A stretch of DNA of 43,925 bases, from the NCBI GenBank assembly GCA_012974445.1, contig JAAXQG010000139.1, positions 1-43,925 of the forward strand, given 5' to 3'. This DNA comes from Desulfuromonadales bacterium (lineage in GTDB: Bacteria > Desulfobacterota > Desulfuromonadia > Desulfuromonadales > JAAXQG01). Position numbers and translations under genes: made by a program. The first letter of the stretch is position 1. Each line of letters opens with the position of its first letter. Positions 26,229 through 35,522 of this stretch are shown here, one piece after another. Below the pieces are notes generated by a model. It made no database searches, was not told the DNA's origin, and saw only the letters and a list, made by a program, of their open reading frames with translations.

Positions 26229-27978
26229 GGCGATTCAACAGTCCAAGGAGGCAGGGGAGTCAATTTATCGCCGGCTCTTCCGGCTTGCTCTTCCCTTCAA
26301 GGGGCGTATTCTCATCGCCATGCTGGCTTCGCTGGGGGTTGCTGCCACCGATGCGGCCATTGCCCGTATGGTCAAGCCCTTTATCGACGGTCTGGTGGGG
26401 GTGGAGAAGAACGAGGAATTCTTCTATCTCGTCCCCATGGTGGTGGTGGTCGTTGCTCTGTGCAAGGGAGCGTTTCGCTTCGTGCAGGAGTACTTCATCA
26501 AGACCGCGGGGCAGCTGGTTGTCCAGCGTATCCGCAACCTGCTTTACGGCCACTCCATCTCTCTGTCCATGGGGTTTTACAGTCGTAATTCCGCAGGAAA
26601 CATGATGTCCCGCATCCTCAATGACGTCGGCGTCCTGGAGCATTCCCTTGCCCAGACCCTGGTGGGGATCATGCGGGATCTGGCGAGCCTGGTCGGCCTC
26701 ACGGCGGTGGCCTTTTATACGGACTGGAAGCTTGCGGCCATCGCCTTTGTCGTGATTCCGGTTTCCATCGGACCCGCCCTGGCCATCGGCAAGAAGATCA
26801 AGGGCTATTCCCGCCGGGGGCAGGACGCCATGGGGATTCTCACCGGTGTGCTGGAACAGACATTTTCCGGGATCAAGATCATCAAGGCCTTCGGGACAGA
26901 GGAGCGGGAGCGCAGTAAGTTCAAAGGGAAAAACGACGGCTTCTACGCTTTTATCCGCAAGACGATCAAGTATGATGCGCTGCTCTCTCCCGTCAATGAG
27001 GTTCTGGCCTCTCTGGGGATGGCCACCGTGCTCTGGTACGGCCTCTCCCGGGTGGCTGCCGGGGAAATGACCCCCGGAGACCTCTCTTCGGTGCTGGCTG
27101 CCATATTGCTCATGTACACTCCTCTGAAAAAACTGACCAAACTCAACAACACGGTGCAGAGAGCTGCCGGTGCAGCCAGCCGGGTCTTCGAGGTTCTGGA
27201 CGAGGCTGCCGATATCGTCGATGAACCTGACAGTCTCAGCCTGGATCGGGGCAAGGGTGAACTGCGTTTTGAGGACGTTTCCTTCAGCTACGGCGAAGAG
27301 CCCGTGTTGCAGCATATCAGCCTTGAAGCCGCCCGGGGGGAGGTCGTCGCTCTGGTCGGGCCCTCAGGGGCCGGTAAATCCACCCTGGTGGGACTGGTCA
27401 ATCGTTTCTATGATCCCACCCAGGGGCGAATTCTGGTGGATGGCGTGGATCTTCGTCAGATCAAGCTGGAGAGTCTGTGCCAGAATATTGCACTGGTCGA
27501 CCAGGAGGCTTTCCTGTTTAACGACAGCATCCGGGCCAATATCGCCTACGGCCGCCCCGAGGCCTCGGAGACTGAGGTGATGGAGGCGGCTCGCATGGCT
27601 TTCGCCGACGAGTTTATCTCTGAGCTCTCCGATGGCTACGAGACGATGATCGGCGATCGAGGCTTTCGTCTCTCCGGTGGACAGCGTCAACGGCTCTGCA
27701 TCGCTCGCGCCATACTCAGGGATGCGCCGATCCTCATTCTCGATGAGGCAACCAGCGCCCTTGACACCGAAAGCGAGACCCTGGTTCAGCGGGCTCTCTC
27801 CAATCTGATGGAGAATCGAACCACCCTGGTCATCGCTCACCGGCTCTCCACGATCATGCACGCGGACAAGATTGTGGTCATGGAGGACGGCCGTATCAGA
27901 GAGGTGGGACGTCACGACGAACTACTCAAGAGCGGCGGCCTGTACAGGAAGCTCTACGATATGCAGTTTGCCAGCTGA
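26221..27978 (+). CDS. msbA: lipid A flippase MsbA (ABC exporter)
   Basis: MsbA flips lipid A-core across the inner membrane. The 585-residue half-transporter has six membrane helices (about 20-320) and a nucleotide-binding domain with Walker A GPSGAGKST (380-388), signature LSGGQRQRLCIARAIL, Walker B PILILDEATSALD and the H-loop in VIAHRLST. Its position between lpxB and lipid A acylation genes supports the lipid substrate. The ATG overlaps the end of lpxB, and its TGA overlaps the ATG of the next gene. Confidence 0.94.
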   Translation: MAEAIQQSKEAGESIYRRLFRLALPFKGRILIAMLASLGVAATDAAIARMVKPFIDGLVGVEKNEEFFYLVPMVVVVVALCKGAFRFVQEYFIKTAGQLVVQRIRNLLYGHSISLSMGFYSRNSAGNMMSRILNDVGVLEHSLAQTLVGIMRDLASLVGLTAVAFYTDWKLAAIAFVVIPVSIGPALAIGKKIKGYSRRGQDAMGILTGVLEQTFSGIKIIKAFGTEERERSKFKGKNDGFYAFIRKTIKYDALLSPVNEVLASLGMATVLWYGLSRVAAGEMTPGDLSSVLAAILLMYTPLKKLTKLNNTVQRAAGAASRVFEVLDEAADIVDEPDSLSLDRGKGELRFEDVSFSYGEEPVLQHISLEAARGEVVALVGPSGAGKSTLVGLVNRFYDPTQGRILVDGVDLRQIKLESLCQNIALVDQEAFLFNDSIRANIAYGRPEASETEVMEAARMAFADEFISELSDGYETMIGDRGFRLSGGQRQRLCIARAILRDAPILILDEATSALDTESETLVQRALSNLMENRTTLVIAHRLSTIMHADKIVVMEDGRIREVGRHDELLKSGGLYRKLYDMQFAS

Positions 27979-28649
27979 TGAGAGTCCGTATCCCACAGGC
28001 CCTGATCAATACCGTCATCCCGTTACTGGGAGAGGGCCTTATTCGCTCCCTCTACGGTTCTTTGCGTGTTGAAACCCTGGGGCAGGAGCATCTCGCATCT
28101 TTCTGGAACAGGGGGGAACGTACGATCATCGCCTGCTGGCACGACCAGCTGCTGCTGACGGTCTGCGGATATAGCGGCCCCGGAGCGCGCATGCTCATCA
28201 GCGCCTCCAAAGACGGTGACATGCTGGCACGCACCTTTGCCCGTTTCGGACAGCAGGCGGTACGCGGTTCTTCCAGTCGGGGGGGCAAGGCGGCTCTCAA
28301 GGCCATGATCGAACTGTCGAGGTCCGAATTCGACCTCGCCATTACCCCCGATGGTCCCAAGGGGCCTCGCCATCAGGTCAAAGACGGGGTGCTTCAGCTT
28401 GCGCGAGTATCAAAGCGCCCCATTATACCCATGAGTTTTGCCTGCGCCCGGGGGCACCGTTTTGCTTCCTGGGACCGGTTTTTATGTCCCTATCCTTTCT
28501 CCCGGGCTGTTTTCAGTTTCGGCGCTCCCCTGTTCTACGATCCGAAGGAGGAGCTTTCCGACTTCAGAGAGCGTGTCCGCCTGGCACTGAACGAGAATAC
28601 GAGTAGCGCCGCAAAGCGTTTGAATGACTATGGTTTATCTGCTGTATGA
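27978..28649 (+). CDS. DUF374 acyltransferase, LpxJ-like
   Basis: The 223-residue protein belongs to the DUF374 lysophospholipid-acyltransferase-like family. LpxJ of Helicobacter and Campylobacter, a member, adds a secondary acyl chain to lipid A without needing Kdo. The catalytic region reads IIACWHDQLLL with His55-Asp56 in place of the HX4D of LpxL; TPDGPKGPRHQVKDGVLQLA (about 126-145) is the second conserved block. No LpxL/LpxM homologue is in the window. It lies between msbA and waaA with overlaps on both sides, so a role in secondary lipid A acylation is likely. The acyl donor and position cannot be read from sequence. Confidence 0.85.
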   Translation: MRVRIPQALINTVIPLLGEGLIRSLYGSLRVETLGQEHLASFWNRGERTIIACWHDQLLLTVCGYSGPGARMLISASKDGDMLARTFARFGQQAVRGSSSRGGKAALKAMIELSRSEFDLAITPDGPKGPRHQVKDGVLQLARVSKRPIIPMSFACARGHRFASWDRFLCPYPFSRAVFSFGAPLFYDPKEELSDFRERVRLALNENTSSAAKRLNDYGLSAV

Positions 28650-29922
28650 CATGCTGCTGTTCTGTGTGGCGCTGGTGCTGGTCCCAAGTTATTTCCTGCT
28701 GGGTTTTCGCGGCTCAAAGACCCGCCAAGGCTTCAGGGAGCGTCTGGGGTTTTATCCTGCAGGACAACTGAGTTGTCTTAAGGGGCGCCGCGTCATCTGG
28801 GTTCATGCCGTATCTGTGGGAGAGGTTAAGGCTGCGGTTCCTCTGCTCAGGGCCCTCAAGCAGTCATATCCTGAGCATGCCTTGGTGATGACCTGCATGA
28901 CCCTTACCGGTCAATCCGTTGCGCGCAAGTTACCGGAGCCGGATCTTTGTCTTCTCTTTCCCTTCGATCTCTCCTTCGTCGTGCGCTCGGTACTGCGGAG
29001 ACTCAGTCCCGACCTGTTGGTGATTATCGAGACGGAGATCTGGCCGAATCTGCTTCGCCAAGCTCGCCGGATGGATATTCCCGTCATTCTGGCCAACGGA
29101 CGCATTTCGGAGCGCTCTTTTCCCCGTTATCTAAAAGGGAGGCTGCTTCTTGCTCCGGTGCTGCAGAACTTTTCCGCTTTTTCAATGCAGAGCGAGGAAG
29201 ATGTGCGGCGCATTCAGAGTCTCGGCGCACCCGTCTCTAAAATTTCAGTTTCCGGTAATCTCAAATTTGAAATCCAGGCAGATCCGCCCGCCCCGGAGGC
29301 GCTGACTCTTATTCGCCAGGGGCTTCGTCTGCCTAAGGATGTCCAACTTTTTGTCGCCGGCAGCACCCACGCCGGGGAAGAAAGCGATGTTCTGGACGCC
29401 TATTCTAAGGTGCTGGAGACGGAGCCGAATCTGGTGCTTATTCTGGTGCCCAGGCACCCAGAGCGCTGTCCCCAGGTGGCCGAGCTGCTCTTAGCCCGGG
29501 GCGTTTCCTTTGTGCTTCGTTCCGAACTTGACGACTATCCCCGGGATCTGGCTTCGGGCATGGTGCTGCTGGTCGACAGCATGGGGGAGATGGTCCGGTT
29601 TTATTCCGCCTCGGATGTCGTCTTTGTCGGGGGAAGTCTCGTGCCCGTGGGAGGCCACAACATTCTGGAGGCCGCCCGGGTGGGAAAGCCTGTTCTCTTT
29701 GGTCCGCACATGGAAAATTCTCGCGATATCGTCAAGCTAATCCTTGCGGCCGGGGCCGGTGAACAGGTTGCTGGCGTTGATGAGCTGGCCCAGAGGGTTC
29801 AGTTTCTACTGAGCAATTCCGCTTTCAGAACCCAGATGGGGCAGAGGGGAGCACGGGTGCTGGAGCAGCATTCCGGGGCTACCCGCAGGACCCTTGAAAT
29901 CATAGGACGGTTTCTCCAGTGA
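28624..29922 (+). CDS. waaA: Kdo transferase WaaA
   Basis: WaaA transfers Kdo from CMP-Kdo to the lipid A precursor at the inner membrane. The 432-residue protein has an N-terminal membrane anchor (about 3-24), the conserved WVHAVSVGEVKAA with likely catalytic Glu67, and a GT-B fold with GGSLVPVGGHNILEAA in the C-terminal domain. It overlaps the upstream acyltransferase by 26 bases and lpxK by 4. Whether it adds one or two Kdo residues is open; the Kdo kinase gene at 40470 would fit a single phosphorylated Kdo. Confidence 0.96.
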   Translation: MTMVYLLYDMLLFCVALVLVPSYFLLGFRGSKTRQGFRERLGFYPAGQLSCLKGRRVIWVHAVSVGEVKAAVPLLRALKQSYPEHALVMTCMTLTGQSVARKLPEPDLCLLFPFDLSFVVRSVLRRLSPDLLVIIETEIWPNLLRQARRMDIPVILANGRISERSFPRYLKGRLLLAPVLQNFSAFSMQSEEDVRRIQSLGAPVSKISVSGNLKFEIQADPPAPEALTLIRQGLRLPKDVQLFVAGSTHAGEESDVLDAYSKVLETEPNLVLILVPRHPERCPQVAELLLARGVSFVLRSELDDYPRDLASGMVLLVDSMGEMVRFYSASDVVFVGGSLVPVGGHNILEAARVGKPVLFGPHMENSRDIVKLILAAGAGEQVAGVDELAQRVQFLLSNSAFRTQMGQRGARVLEQHSGATRRTLEIIGRFLQ

Positions 29923-30995
29923 CGAAATTTTCCCTGGGCGAGATCCATCGGAAGCTCTTCGAGCAGCAGAGTGCCGCGGGTCAGTTTGTTTCCCTGGCGC
30001 TGCTGCCTCTGGGGTGGCTTTACGGTCTTGCCGGAGCTGCCAAGGCCCTTCTGTACCGCAGCGGGCTTAAGAAAGCGTACCGCGCCGCGGTTCCCGTTAT
30101 TTCTGTGGGGAATCTCTCCGTCGGCGGTACGGGTAAGACTCCGGTTTGCGACCACCTGCTCAAGAAGCTGCTTGCGCGCGGCAAGAGGGTGGCACTGGTC
30201 AGTCGTGGCTATGGCGGCCAGGGAGCAGGCAGGGTAGGAGTGGTATCCGCTGGCGAGGGGTTGCTGCTGGAGGCCCGAACCTGTGGGGATGAGCCCTTTT
30301 TGCTGGCAAGAAACAACCCAGGAGCGCTTGTTTTTGTGGCGCCCCGTCGTGCCGATGGGGTGCGTATGGCCGTCGAGCAGTACGGGGCCGAGGTGATCGT
30401 GCTCGATGACGGCTTTCAGCATCAGGCGGTTCATCGGGATCTCAACATCGTCCTTCTTGATGCATCCCGTCCTCTTTCTAACGGAAGAGTTCTGCCTGCT
30501 GGCAGACTCAGGGAGTTTCCAAGGGCCCTGGGGCGGTCTGATCTGGTGCTTCTGACCCGAAGTCGCGGAGACGAGAGATTGAATCTTCCCCTCGCTGTCC
30601 CTATAATGCGCTGTCGGCACGTTCTTGGAGCTCTGGCGTTTTCCCTGGAAGGACAATCCGTCGGATTTGACCAGCTTCAGGACAAAGCTGGACTGGCCTT
30701 TGCGGGAATCGCCCAGCCTGATCTTTTCTTCTCTTCCCTGACGGCCCGGGGTCTCAGGCTGGACCGCAGGCTGTCACTACCCGACCATGTCTGCTACGAT
30801 GAGGAGCTTCTGCATCGCCTCAGCTCTTCGGCTGACCGATCCGACTACCTGGTGACTACGGAGAAGGACGCGGTCAAGCTTCAGGCGTCCGATTTTAAAC
30901 TGCCCTGCTATCAGGTGCCCATGAGCATCGAATTCTTCGGCGAGGACTCGCTCGATGCGGTTCTTGACGAACTCTTGAAAGGAAGCACTCAATGA
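29919..30995 (+). CDS. lpxK: tetraacyldisaccharide 4'-kinase
   Basis: LpxK phosphorylates the 4' position of the disaccharide to give lipid IVA. The 358-residue membrane-associated kinase has the P-loop [11 protein letters not shown] (64-73) and the family segment [23 protein letters not shown], whose Asp-Asp-Gly is near the active site, plus [10 protein letters not shown] late in the chain. The start is GTG at 29919, overlapping the waaA stop. In E. coli lpxK sits beside msbA; here waaA and the acyltransferase stand between. Confidence 0.95.
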   Translation: MTKFSLGEIHRKLFEQQSAAGQFVSLALLPLGWLYGLAGAAKALLYRSGLKKAYRAAVPVISVGNLSVGGTGKTPVCDHLLKKLLARGKRVALVSRGYGGQGAGRVGVVSAGEGLLLEARTCGDEPFLLARNNPGALVFVAPRRADGVRMAVEQYGAEVIVLDDGFQHQAVHRDLNIVLLDASRPLSNGRVLPAGRLREFPRALGRSDLVLLTRSRGDERLNLPLAVPIMRCRHVLGALAFSLEGQSVGFDQLQDKAGLAFAGIAQPDLFFSSLTARGLRLDRRLSLPDHVCYDEELLHRLSSSADRSDYLVTTEKDAVKLQASDFKLPCYQVPMSIEFFGEDSLDAVLDELLKGSTQ

Positions 30996-31171
30996 TCAGC
31001 TCTGACCTTCTGGAAATTCTGGCCTGCCCCAAATGCAAGGGCCCGATTCGCTTCGATGAGTCTCAAGGCGAGGGGCATATCCTCTGCGAGGCCTGCCGTC
31101 TCTCCTATCCTGTGCGCGACGGTATCCCCGTCATGCTGGTCGACGAAGCAACAGAGTTCGCCTCCAAGTGA
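30992..31171 (+). CDS. Trm112-family zinc-ribbon protein
   Basis: This 59-residue protein begins [19 protein letters not shown] and has four cysteines in CPKC and CEAC, the pattern of the Trm112/YcaR family. YcaR sits between lpxK and kdsB in E. coli, so the association with lpxK is a conserved one. The ATG overlaps the lpxK stop and the TGA overlaps the GTG of waaF (GTGA), so it is translated as part of the operon. Bacterial members have no settled function; a role as small stabilising partner of a methyltransferase is known for eukaryotic Trm112. Confidence 0.9.
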   Translation: MISSDLLEILACPKCKGPIRFDESQGEGHILCEACRLSYPVRDGIPVMLVDEATEFASK

Positions 31172-32214
31172 GTCCCGCCCCTTTCTTCTCTCCGGCTCGA
31201 GACCGTAAAATCATGGTTCGCCTCACCAACTGGATCGGTGATGCGGTGATGAATACACCGGCGCTGGGGGCCGTACGCCACAGCTACCCCGAGGCCGAAA
31301 TCGTCCTGGTGGCCAACCCCCTTGTCGCCAAGCTTTTTGCGTCTCACCCCTACTGCGACCGGGTGCTGGTTTTCGACAAAAGGGGTGCCCACAGCGGCAT
31401 CGGCGGTTTCCTGCGCTTCTGTCGTCTGCTTCGAGCCGAGCGCTTCGATGCGGCCATCCTGCTGCAGAAGGCCTTTGAGGCTGCGCTCATGTCCGCTCTT
31501 GCCCTTATCCCCCGGCGTCTCGGCTATGCCACCGACGCGCGGGCTGCGCTGCTAAGTCACTCAATGCCTCTCACCGATGAGGTGCGCTGCCAGCATCATA
31601 CAGAACACTATCTGCATCTGCTGCGCAGCTTCGGCATCGAGGGGGGCGACGGGCAGCAGCGCCTGGAGGTGACGCAGGAGGAGTACGCCTGGGCGAAGGC
31701 TCAGTTGGGAGAGGGTATTTGGTTCGCCATCAATCCCGGCGCCGCTTACGGCTCGGCCAAACGCTGGATCCCCGAGCGCTTCGCCGCCGTCGCTGATGAG
31801 CTTGCAGAGCGTTTCGGCGCTCGCATTCTGCTCACCGGAGGGCCGGCCGAGACGGAGATCGGATCTGATATTGCCGGAGCGATGAAGGTAGAGCCGCTTA
31901 ATTTTATCGGCAAAACAAGCGTACGTGAGATGATGGCCTTGCTGTCGCGCTGCTCCCTGGTGGTCAGCAACGATTCCGGCCCCATGCATGTGGCCGCAGC
32001 CCTGGGGATTCCCATCGTGGCTATCTTCGGCCCCACCGATCACACCACCACCCACCCCTTGAGCCAGATGCACCGCATCGTGCGCAAGCCGCTGCACTGC
32101 GCCCCCTGCCTCAAGCGGGTCTGTCCCACGGATCACCGCTGTATGGAAGCGGTAACCGCAGCAGAGGTTGTCGAAGCCGCGCGCGAACTGCTTGGCGAGG
32201 CACAAATCCCTTGA
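31168..32214 (+). CDS. waaF: ADP-heptose:LPS heptosyltransferase II
   Basis: WaaF (GT9) adds the second heptose of the inner core. The 348-residue protein has [17 protein letters not shown] at residues 17-33, the family start, and ISN-type donor-site text [26 protein letters not shown] in the C-terminal domain. The segment [16 protein letters not shown] is typical of WaaF. The start is GTG at 31168. A second GT9 gene (39415) may encode heptosyltransferase I, and gmhA for ADP-heptose synthesis lies at 42509. Confidence 0.93.
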   Translation: MSPAPFFSPARDRKIMVRLTNWIGDAVMNTPALGAVRHSYPEAEIVLVANPLVAKLFASHPYCDRVLVFDKRGAHSGIGGFLRFCRLLRAERFDAAILLQKAFEAALMSALALIPRRLGYATDARAALLSHSMPLTDEVRCQHHTEHYLHLLRSFGIEGGDGQQRLEVTQEEYAWAKAQLGEGIWFAINPGAAYGSAKRWIPERFAAVADELAERFGARILLTGGPAETEIGSDIAGAMKVEPLNFIGKTSVREMMALLSRCSLVVSNDSGPMHVAAALGIPIVAIFGPTDHTTTHPLSQMHRIVRKPLHCAPCLKRVCPTDHRCMEAVTAAEVVEAARELLGEAQIP

Positions 32215-33296
32215 AGCCTAAATCGGTCTGTTTTTTCAACAGCTCCCGGTCCTGGGGGGGAGGAGAGAAATGGCACTGCGACATGTCGCAACGCCTTGCT
32301 CGGTCGGGATGCCGCGTTTCCCTCGTTACCAAAGTGAACAGCGAACTATACCTTCGCGCTCAAAAAGCGGGCACCGATGTTCAGGGCGTTCAGGTCTCCA
32401 ATCTCAGTTTTCTGAACCCCTGGAAGCTCCTGCTGCTTTTTGTCTGGTTCCGGCGCAGTCGTTTTGATGCAGTTATTCTGAATCTGCCCGCGGATCTGAA
32501 GGTCGGAGGATTGGCGGCTAAGCTGGCCGGAGTTCCTAAAATTATCTACCGACGGGGAAGCGCTACCCCCGTAAAAGACAGTTTGTTCAACCGGTTTCTC
32601 CTTCGTAGAGTGGTAACGGAACTCATTGCCAATTCCGCTGAGACCGGCAGAACCATCCTGGCCTCCAATCCGGAACTGGTCGATCCGGGTAAAATTACTG
32701 TGATTTACAACGGAATTGACCTGGATGAATACGACCGACGCCCCTTTTCTCTTCTCTACGAAAAACAGGAGGGAGAAATAGTGCTGGGCTGCGCCGGTCG
32801 CCTTTCCTGGGAGAAAAACCAGAAGTTTATTGTCGAGGTCGCCGCTCTGCTTCGGAACCGGGGCTTGAAATTCAAGCTGCTTATCGCTGGGACGGGAAAG
32901 CTGGAGTCCGAGTTGAGGGCCCAGGTTAAATCTCTGGACCTGGAACAGCATGTACTTTTTTTGGGATTTGTGGAAAATATCAAGGCCTTCATGGAGTCGG
33001 TGGATATTTTCCTTCTGTCTTCAGTCTATGAAGGATTCGGATACGTCCTAGTCGAGGCGATGGCTTCATCTCGGCCGGTGGTTGCCTTCAGTTCGAGCAG
33101 CACCCCTGAAATAGTCGTCGACGGGAAAACCGGCTATCTTGCGGGCAAGGACAACAAGGAGGCCTTCGCCGAAAGAATACTTGAGCTCTCAAGAGAACCG
33201 TCATTGGCGCAATGTTTTGGTACATCGGGAAGGGAACGCGTCTGTGAGATGTTTGAAATGGAGGTTTCCGTAAGGAAGCTGGTATCGCTTATCTAG
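32211..33296 (+). CDS. GT-B glycosyltransferase (GT4 family)
   Basis: The 361-residue protein has an N-terminal acceptor domain starting VCFFNSSRSWGGGEKW and a C-terminal Rossmann domain with GCAGRLSWEKNQKFIVEV, LLIAGTGKLESELR and the E-x7-E motif in SSVYEGFGYVLVEAMASSRPVV, all typical of retaining GT4 enzymes. It starts at TTG 32211, overlapping the waaF stop. Its role is probably adding a sugar to the LPS core. Donor and acceptor cannot be told. It appears AT-richer than its neighbours by eye and ends the long plus-strand series; no clear terminator follows. Confidence 0.9.
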   Translation: MKPKSVCFFNSSRSWGGGEKWHCDMSQRLARSGCRVSLVTKVNSELYLRAQKAGTDVQGVQVSNLSFLNPWKLLLLFVWFRRSRFDAVILNLPADLKVGGLAAKLAGVPKIIYRRGSATPVKDSLFNRFLLRRVVTELIANSAETGRTILASNPELVDPGKITVIYNGIDLDEYDRRPFSLLYEKQEGEIVLGCAGRLSWEKNQKFIVEVAALLRNRGLKFKLLIAGTGKLESELRAQVKSLDLEQHVLFLGFVENIKAFMESVDIFLLSSVYEGFGYVLVEAMASSRPVVAFSSSSTPEIVVDGKTGYLAGKDNKEAFAERILELSREPSLAQCFGTSGRERVCEMFEMEVSVRKLVSLI

Positions 33297-33532
33297 CGGA
33301 TCGTCATGGGGAAATTGTGTCTGCACTTACTAATGTCAAGAGTCAGTTGAGTCGAACGCTTGCCTCCTTGCTGTTTCTTATGTTTTTACTCTTTCCTTTT
33401 AAAGTCCGGTAATATCGACCATTGATACTGGACCAGTCGGCTATTTATTTCTCTCACGACCCTCACGCGATGTTGGCACAAACCTGTTGATATCGTAATG
33501 TTTTCTGCTTACCTGATATTGGATGTGCTTCC
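33297..33532. other. AT-rich intergenic gap
   Basis: These 236 bases separate the lipid A/core series from the surface-glycan cassette. The DNA is AT-richer than the genes around it. No open frame with a ribosome site, tRNA or strong hairpin was seen. A candidate promoter lies at its right end. The change in composition marks a likely border of a variable region. Confidence 0.5.
33473..33501 (+). promoter_or_regulatory. candidate promoter of the glycan cassette
   Basis: TTGGCA (33473-33478), 17 bases, TAATGT (33496-33501). The leader to the ATG at 33533 would be about 25 bases. Confidence 0.35.
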
Positions 33533-33925
33533 ATGAAGAAACTGGTCATTGACCTGGACGGAACTCTCACCATTGAGACTCCAGGACCCTACCCGGAGAA
33601 GCTCCCGAACCTGCCGCTGATTCAAAAACTCCATGAATACAAACAGCTAGGTTACCAGATCACGATTTTCACGGCGCGTAACATGCGAACCTACGAGGGG
33701 AATGTGGGGATGATTAACGTCCACACCCTGCCCATCGTGCTGGAGTGGCTCGAACGGCACGAGGTGCCATTCGACGAGGTGCTGGTGGGGAAACCCTGGT
33801 GCGGAACTGAGGGGTTCTACGTTGACGACCGGGCCGTGCGCCCCAGCGAGTTCGCCAAAGCCACCCCCGAAGAGATCGCGGCGTTAATCGCCGCAGAGTC
33901 GTCCTGCCTTAAGTCGGGGATCTGA
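33533..33925 (+). CDS. small HAD phosphatase, capsule-biosynthesis type
   Basis: The 130-residue protein is a compact HAD hydrolase. The nucleophile/acid pair is Asp7 and Asp9 in VIDLDGTLT, motif II is the Thr in IFTARNMRTYEGN, and the C-terminal VGKPWCGTEGFYVDDRAVRP holds the motif III lysine and motif IV aspartates. Members of this group are annotated as capsular biosynthesis phosphatases and occur in capsule loci. Without a cap domain it should act on a sizeable or exposed phosphate ester. Only one base separates it from the next gene, so it is the first member of a four-gene unit. Confidence 0.88.
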   Translation: MKKLVIDLDGTLTIETPGPYPEKLPNLPLIQKLHEYKQLGYQITIFTARNMRTYEGNVGMINVHTLPIVLEWLERHEVPFDEVLVGKPWCGTEGFYVDDRAVRPSEFAKATPEEIAALIAAESSCLKSGI

Positions 33926-33926
33926 C

Positions 33927-35522
33927 GTGTTTCTGATCACGTCCGGCGCCTACATCGATCAGGAGTTCGTGAGCGAAATCGGTCTGCTGCCGCCCAGCTT
34001 CCTCCCCGTGGGCAACCGCTGCCTCTTTGAGCACCAGATCGCCTTGGCTTCTCAAGCCTCTGAGAAGGTCTGTCTCTCGGTGCCGGAGTCGTACCAGCTC
34101 AACGCCTATGCCCGGAACTATCTCGAAGAGTGCGGCGTCGAGCTGATCCCTGTGCCCGAGGGGTTGCGGTTGGGCGAATCGATTCTCTACTGCCTCAACA
34201 TGACGGAAAGCGCCGAGGGCACCCTTCGTATTCTTCATGGCGACACTCTCTTTGCCAACCTCAGCGAGGCGCTTGATGAAATCAGTCTCTCCCCTAACAC
34301 GGGTTACTATAGTCGGGCGGCACTGAACGAGGCCGAGGGTGACGATGATCTCCTGATCGAGAAGATGGCCGTTGACGACGACGTGGTGGTCAGCGGCTAC
34401 TTCAGCTTTTCCTGTGTGCGCACCCTCATCCGCAACCTTACCCGCTGCCAGGGGCGGTTTATTCAGGCACTCAACGGCTACCACCGCGAGAAACCGCTTG
34501 CCCCCCTGCTCAAGAGCGACTGGTACGACTTCGGGCATTTGAATTCCTACTTCGCCTCCCGCGCCGATTTCACCACCGAACGCAGTTTCAACGCACTGGA
34601 GATCTCTCGTCATCTCGTGCGCAAGGAGAGCTCGAAGATCGAGAAAATGCGCGGGGAGGCCCGCTGGTTCAGTGAACTGCCCGCCCCGGTGCAGCTCTAC
34701 ACCCCGAAACTGCTTGAGGTCTTCGAGGAGGAGGGGCGCGCCGGGTACAGCCTCGAGTACGTTTATAATCTCCCCTTGAGTGACCTCTTTGTCTTCGGCC
34801 GTCTCGCCAAGGAGACCTGGCGGAGCATCTTCCGCTCCTGTGATGACTTCATGCGGCTTTGCCGCGCGAGCCTTCCCCGAGAGAGCCCGCCCGACCCTGC
34901 GTCCCTCAACGCCCTCTATCTTCCCAAGACGCTTGCGCGTCTCGATGAGTTTGCCGTCACCAGCGGTTTTTCCGTGGACGAGCCAATCCGGTTTAACGGG
35001 ATAGCTTGTCCCTCGCCCCGGGAGCTTGCCCGATTCAGCAGTAAACGCATCGCCTCCGTGACGCAGGAGGAGATCGCCATTGTTCATGGGGATTTCTGCT
35101 TCAGCAACATTCTCTACGACTTCCGTACCCGGCGCATCAAGGTGGTGGATCCTCGGGGGGTCGACCTTCAGGGCGCCCCCACGCTCTTCGGGGACCGGCG
35201 CTATGACTACGCCAAGCTCTATCACTCGGTCTACGGTCTCTACGACCTCATCGTCGCCGGGCGCCTCAAGGCCCAGCGAAACGGGGAGGGGAGGGAGTTG
35301 GCCATGGAGGATCTGCGTTTCGACTACCACCAGGGAATCCGTAGTGCCTTCGAGGAGCTGTTCTTCCGGGATCAGCCGCAGCTGCTGAGAGCGGTGCGGG
35401 CCATCAACGTCCAGCTCTTTCTCTCCATGCTGCCGCTGCACGCCGACCGACCGGACCGGCAGTTCACTATGCTGGCCAACGCTTATCGACTCTATCTGGA
35501 AATGGAAGGGGTTGCTTCATGA
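33927..35522 (+). CDS. fusion: nucleotidyltransferase-like domain + APH/choline-kinase-like domain
   Basis: The 531-residue protein seems to have two parts. Residues about 1-240 look like a sugar-nucleotidyltransferase fold, with LPPSFLPVGNRCLFEHQI resembling the LPKPLLPVxxxPLIEHQI signature and LRILHGDTLF resembling the metal-binding strand. The usual glycine-rich GxGTR loop is absent (ITSGAYIDQEFVSEIG), so this half may be inactive or altered. Residues about 240-531 look like an aminoglycoside/choline kinase: Brenner motif HGDFCFSN (His387, Asp389, Asn394) and DPRG at Asp408. The start is GTG at 33927, with GGGG 7 bases before. ATGA overlap couples it to the next gene. A kinase next to a nucleotidyltransferase recalls LicA/LicC, which activate choline, but the substrate here is unknown. 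Confidence 0.75.
   Translation: MFLITSGAYIDQEFVSEIGLLPPSFLPVGNRCLFEHQIALASQASEKVCLSVPESYQLNAYARNYLEECGVELIPVPEGLRLGESILYCLNMTESAEGTLRILHGDTLFANLSEALDEISLSPNTGYYSRAALNEAEGDDDLLIEKMAVDDDVVVSGYFSFSCVRTLIRNLTRCQGRFIQALNGYHREKPLAPLLKSDWYDFGHLNSYFASRADFTTERSFNALEISRHLVRKESSKIEKMRGEARWFSELPAPVQLYTPKLLEVFEEEGRAGYSLEYVYNLPLSDLFVFGRLAKETWRSIFRSCDDFMRLCRASLPRESPPDPASLNALYLPKTLARLDEFAVTSGFSVDEPIRFNGIACPSPRELARFSSKRIASVTQEEIAIVHGDFCFSNILYDFRTRRIKVVDPRGVDLQGAPTLFGDRRYDYAKLYHSVYGLYDLIVAGRLKAQRNGEGRELAMEDLRFDYHQGIRSAFEELFFRDQPQLLRAVRAINVQLFLSMLPLHADRPDRQFTMLANAYRLYLEMEGVAS

Noticed and set aside
33474-33490. TGGCAC with a sigma-54-like spacing before the HAD gene
   Set aside because: The -12 GC dinucleotide is missing (TGTTG in its place); the sigma-70 reading at 33473-33501 fits better.
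33909-35441. 510-codon open frame opposite the nucleotidyltransferase/kinase fusion
   Set aside because: It is a shadow of a gene with clear kinase motifs and coupled starts; no ribosome site or recognisable domain on the minus strand.
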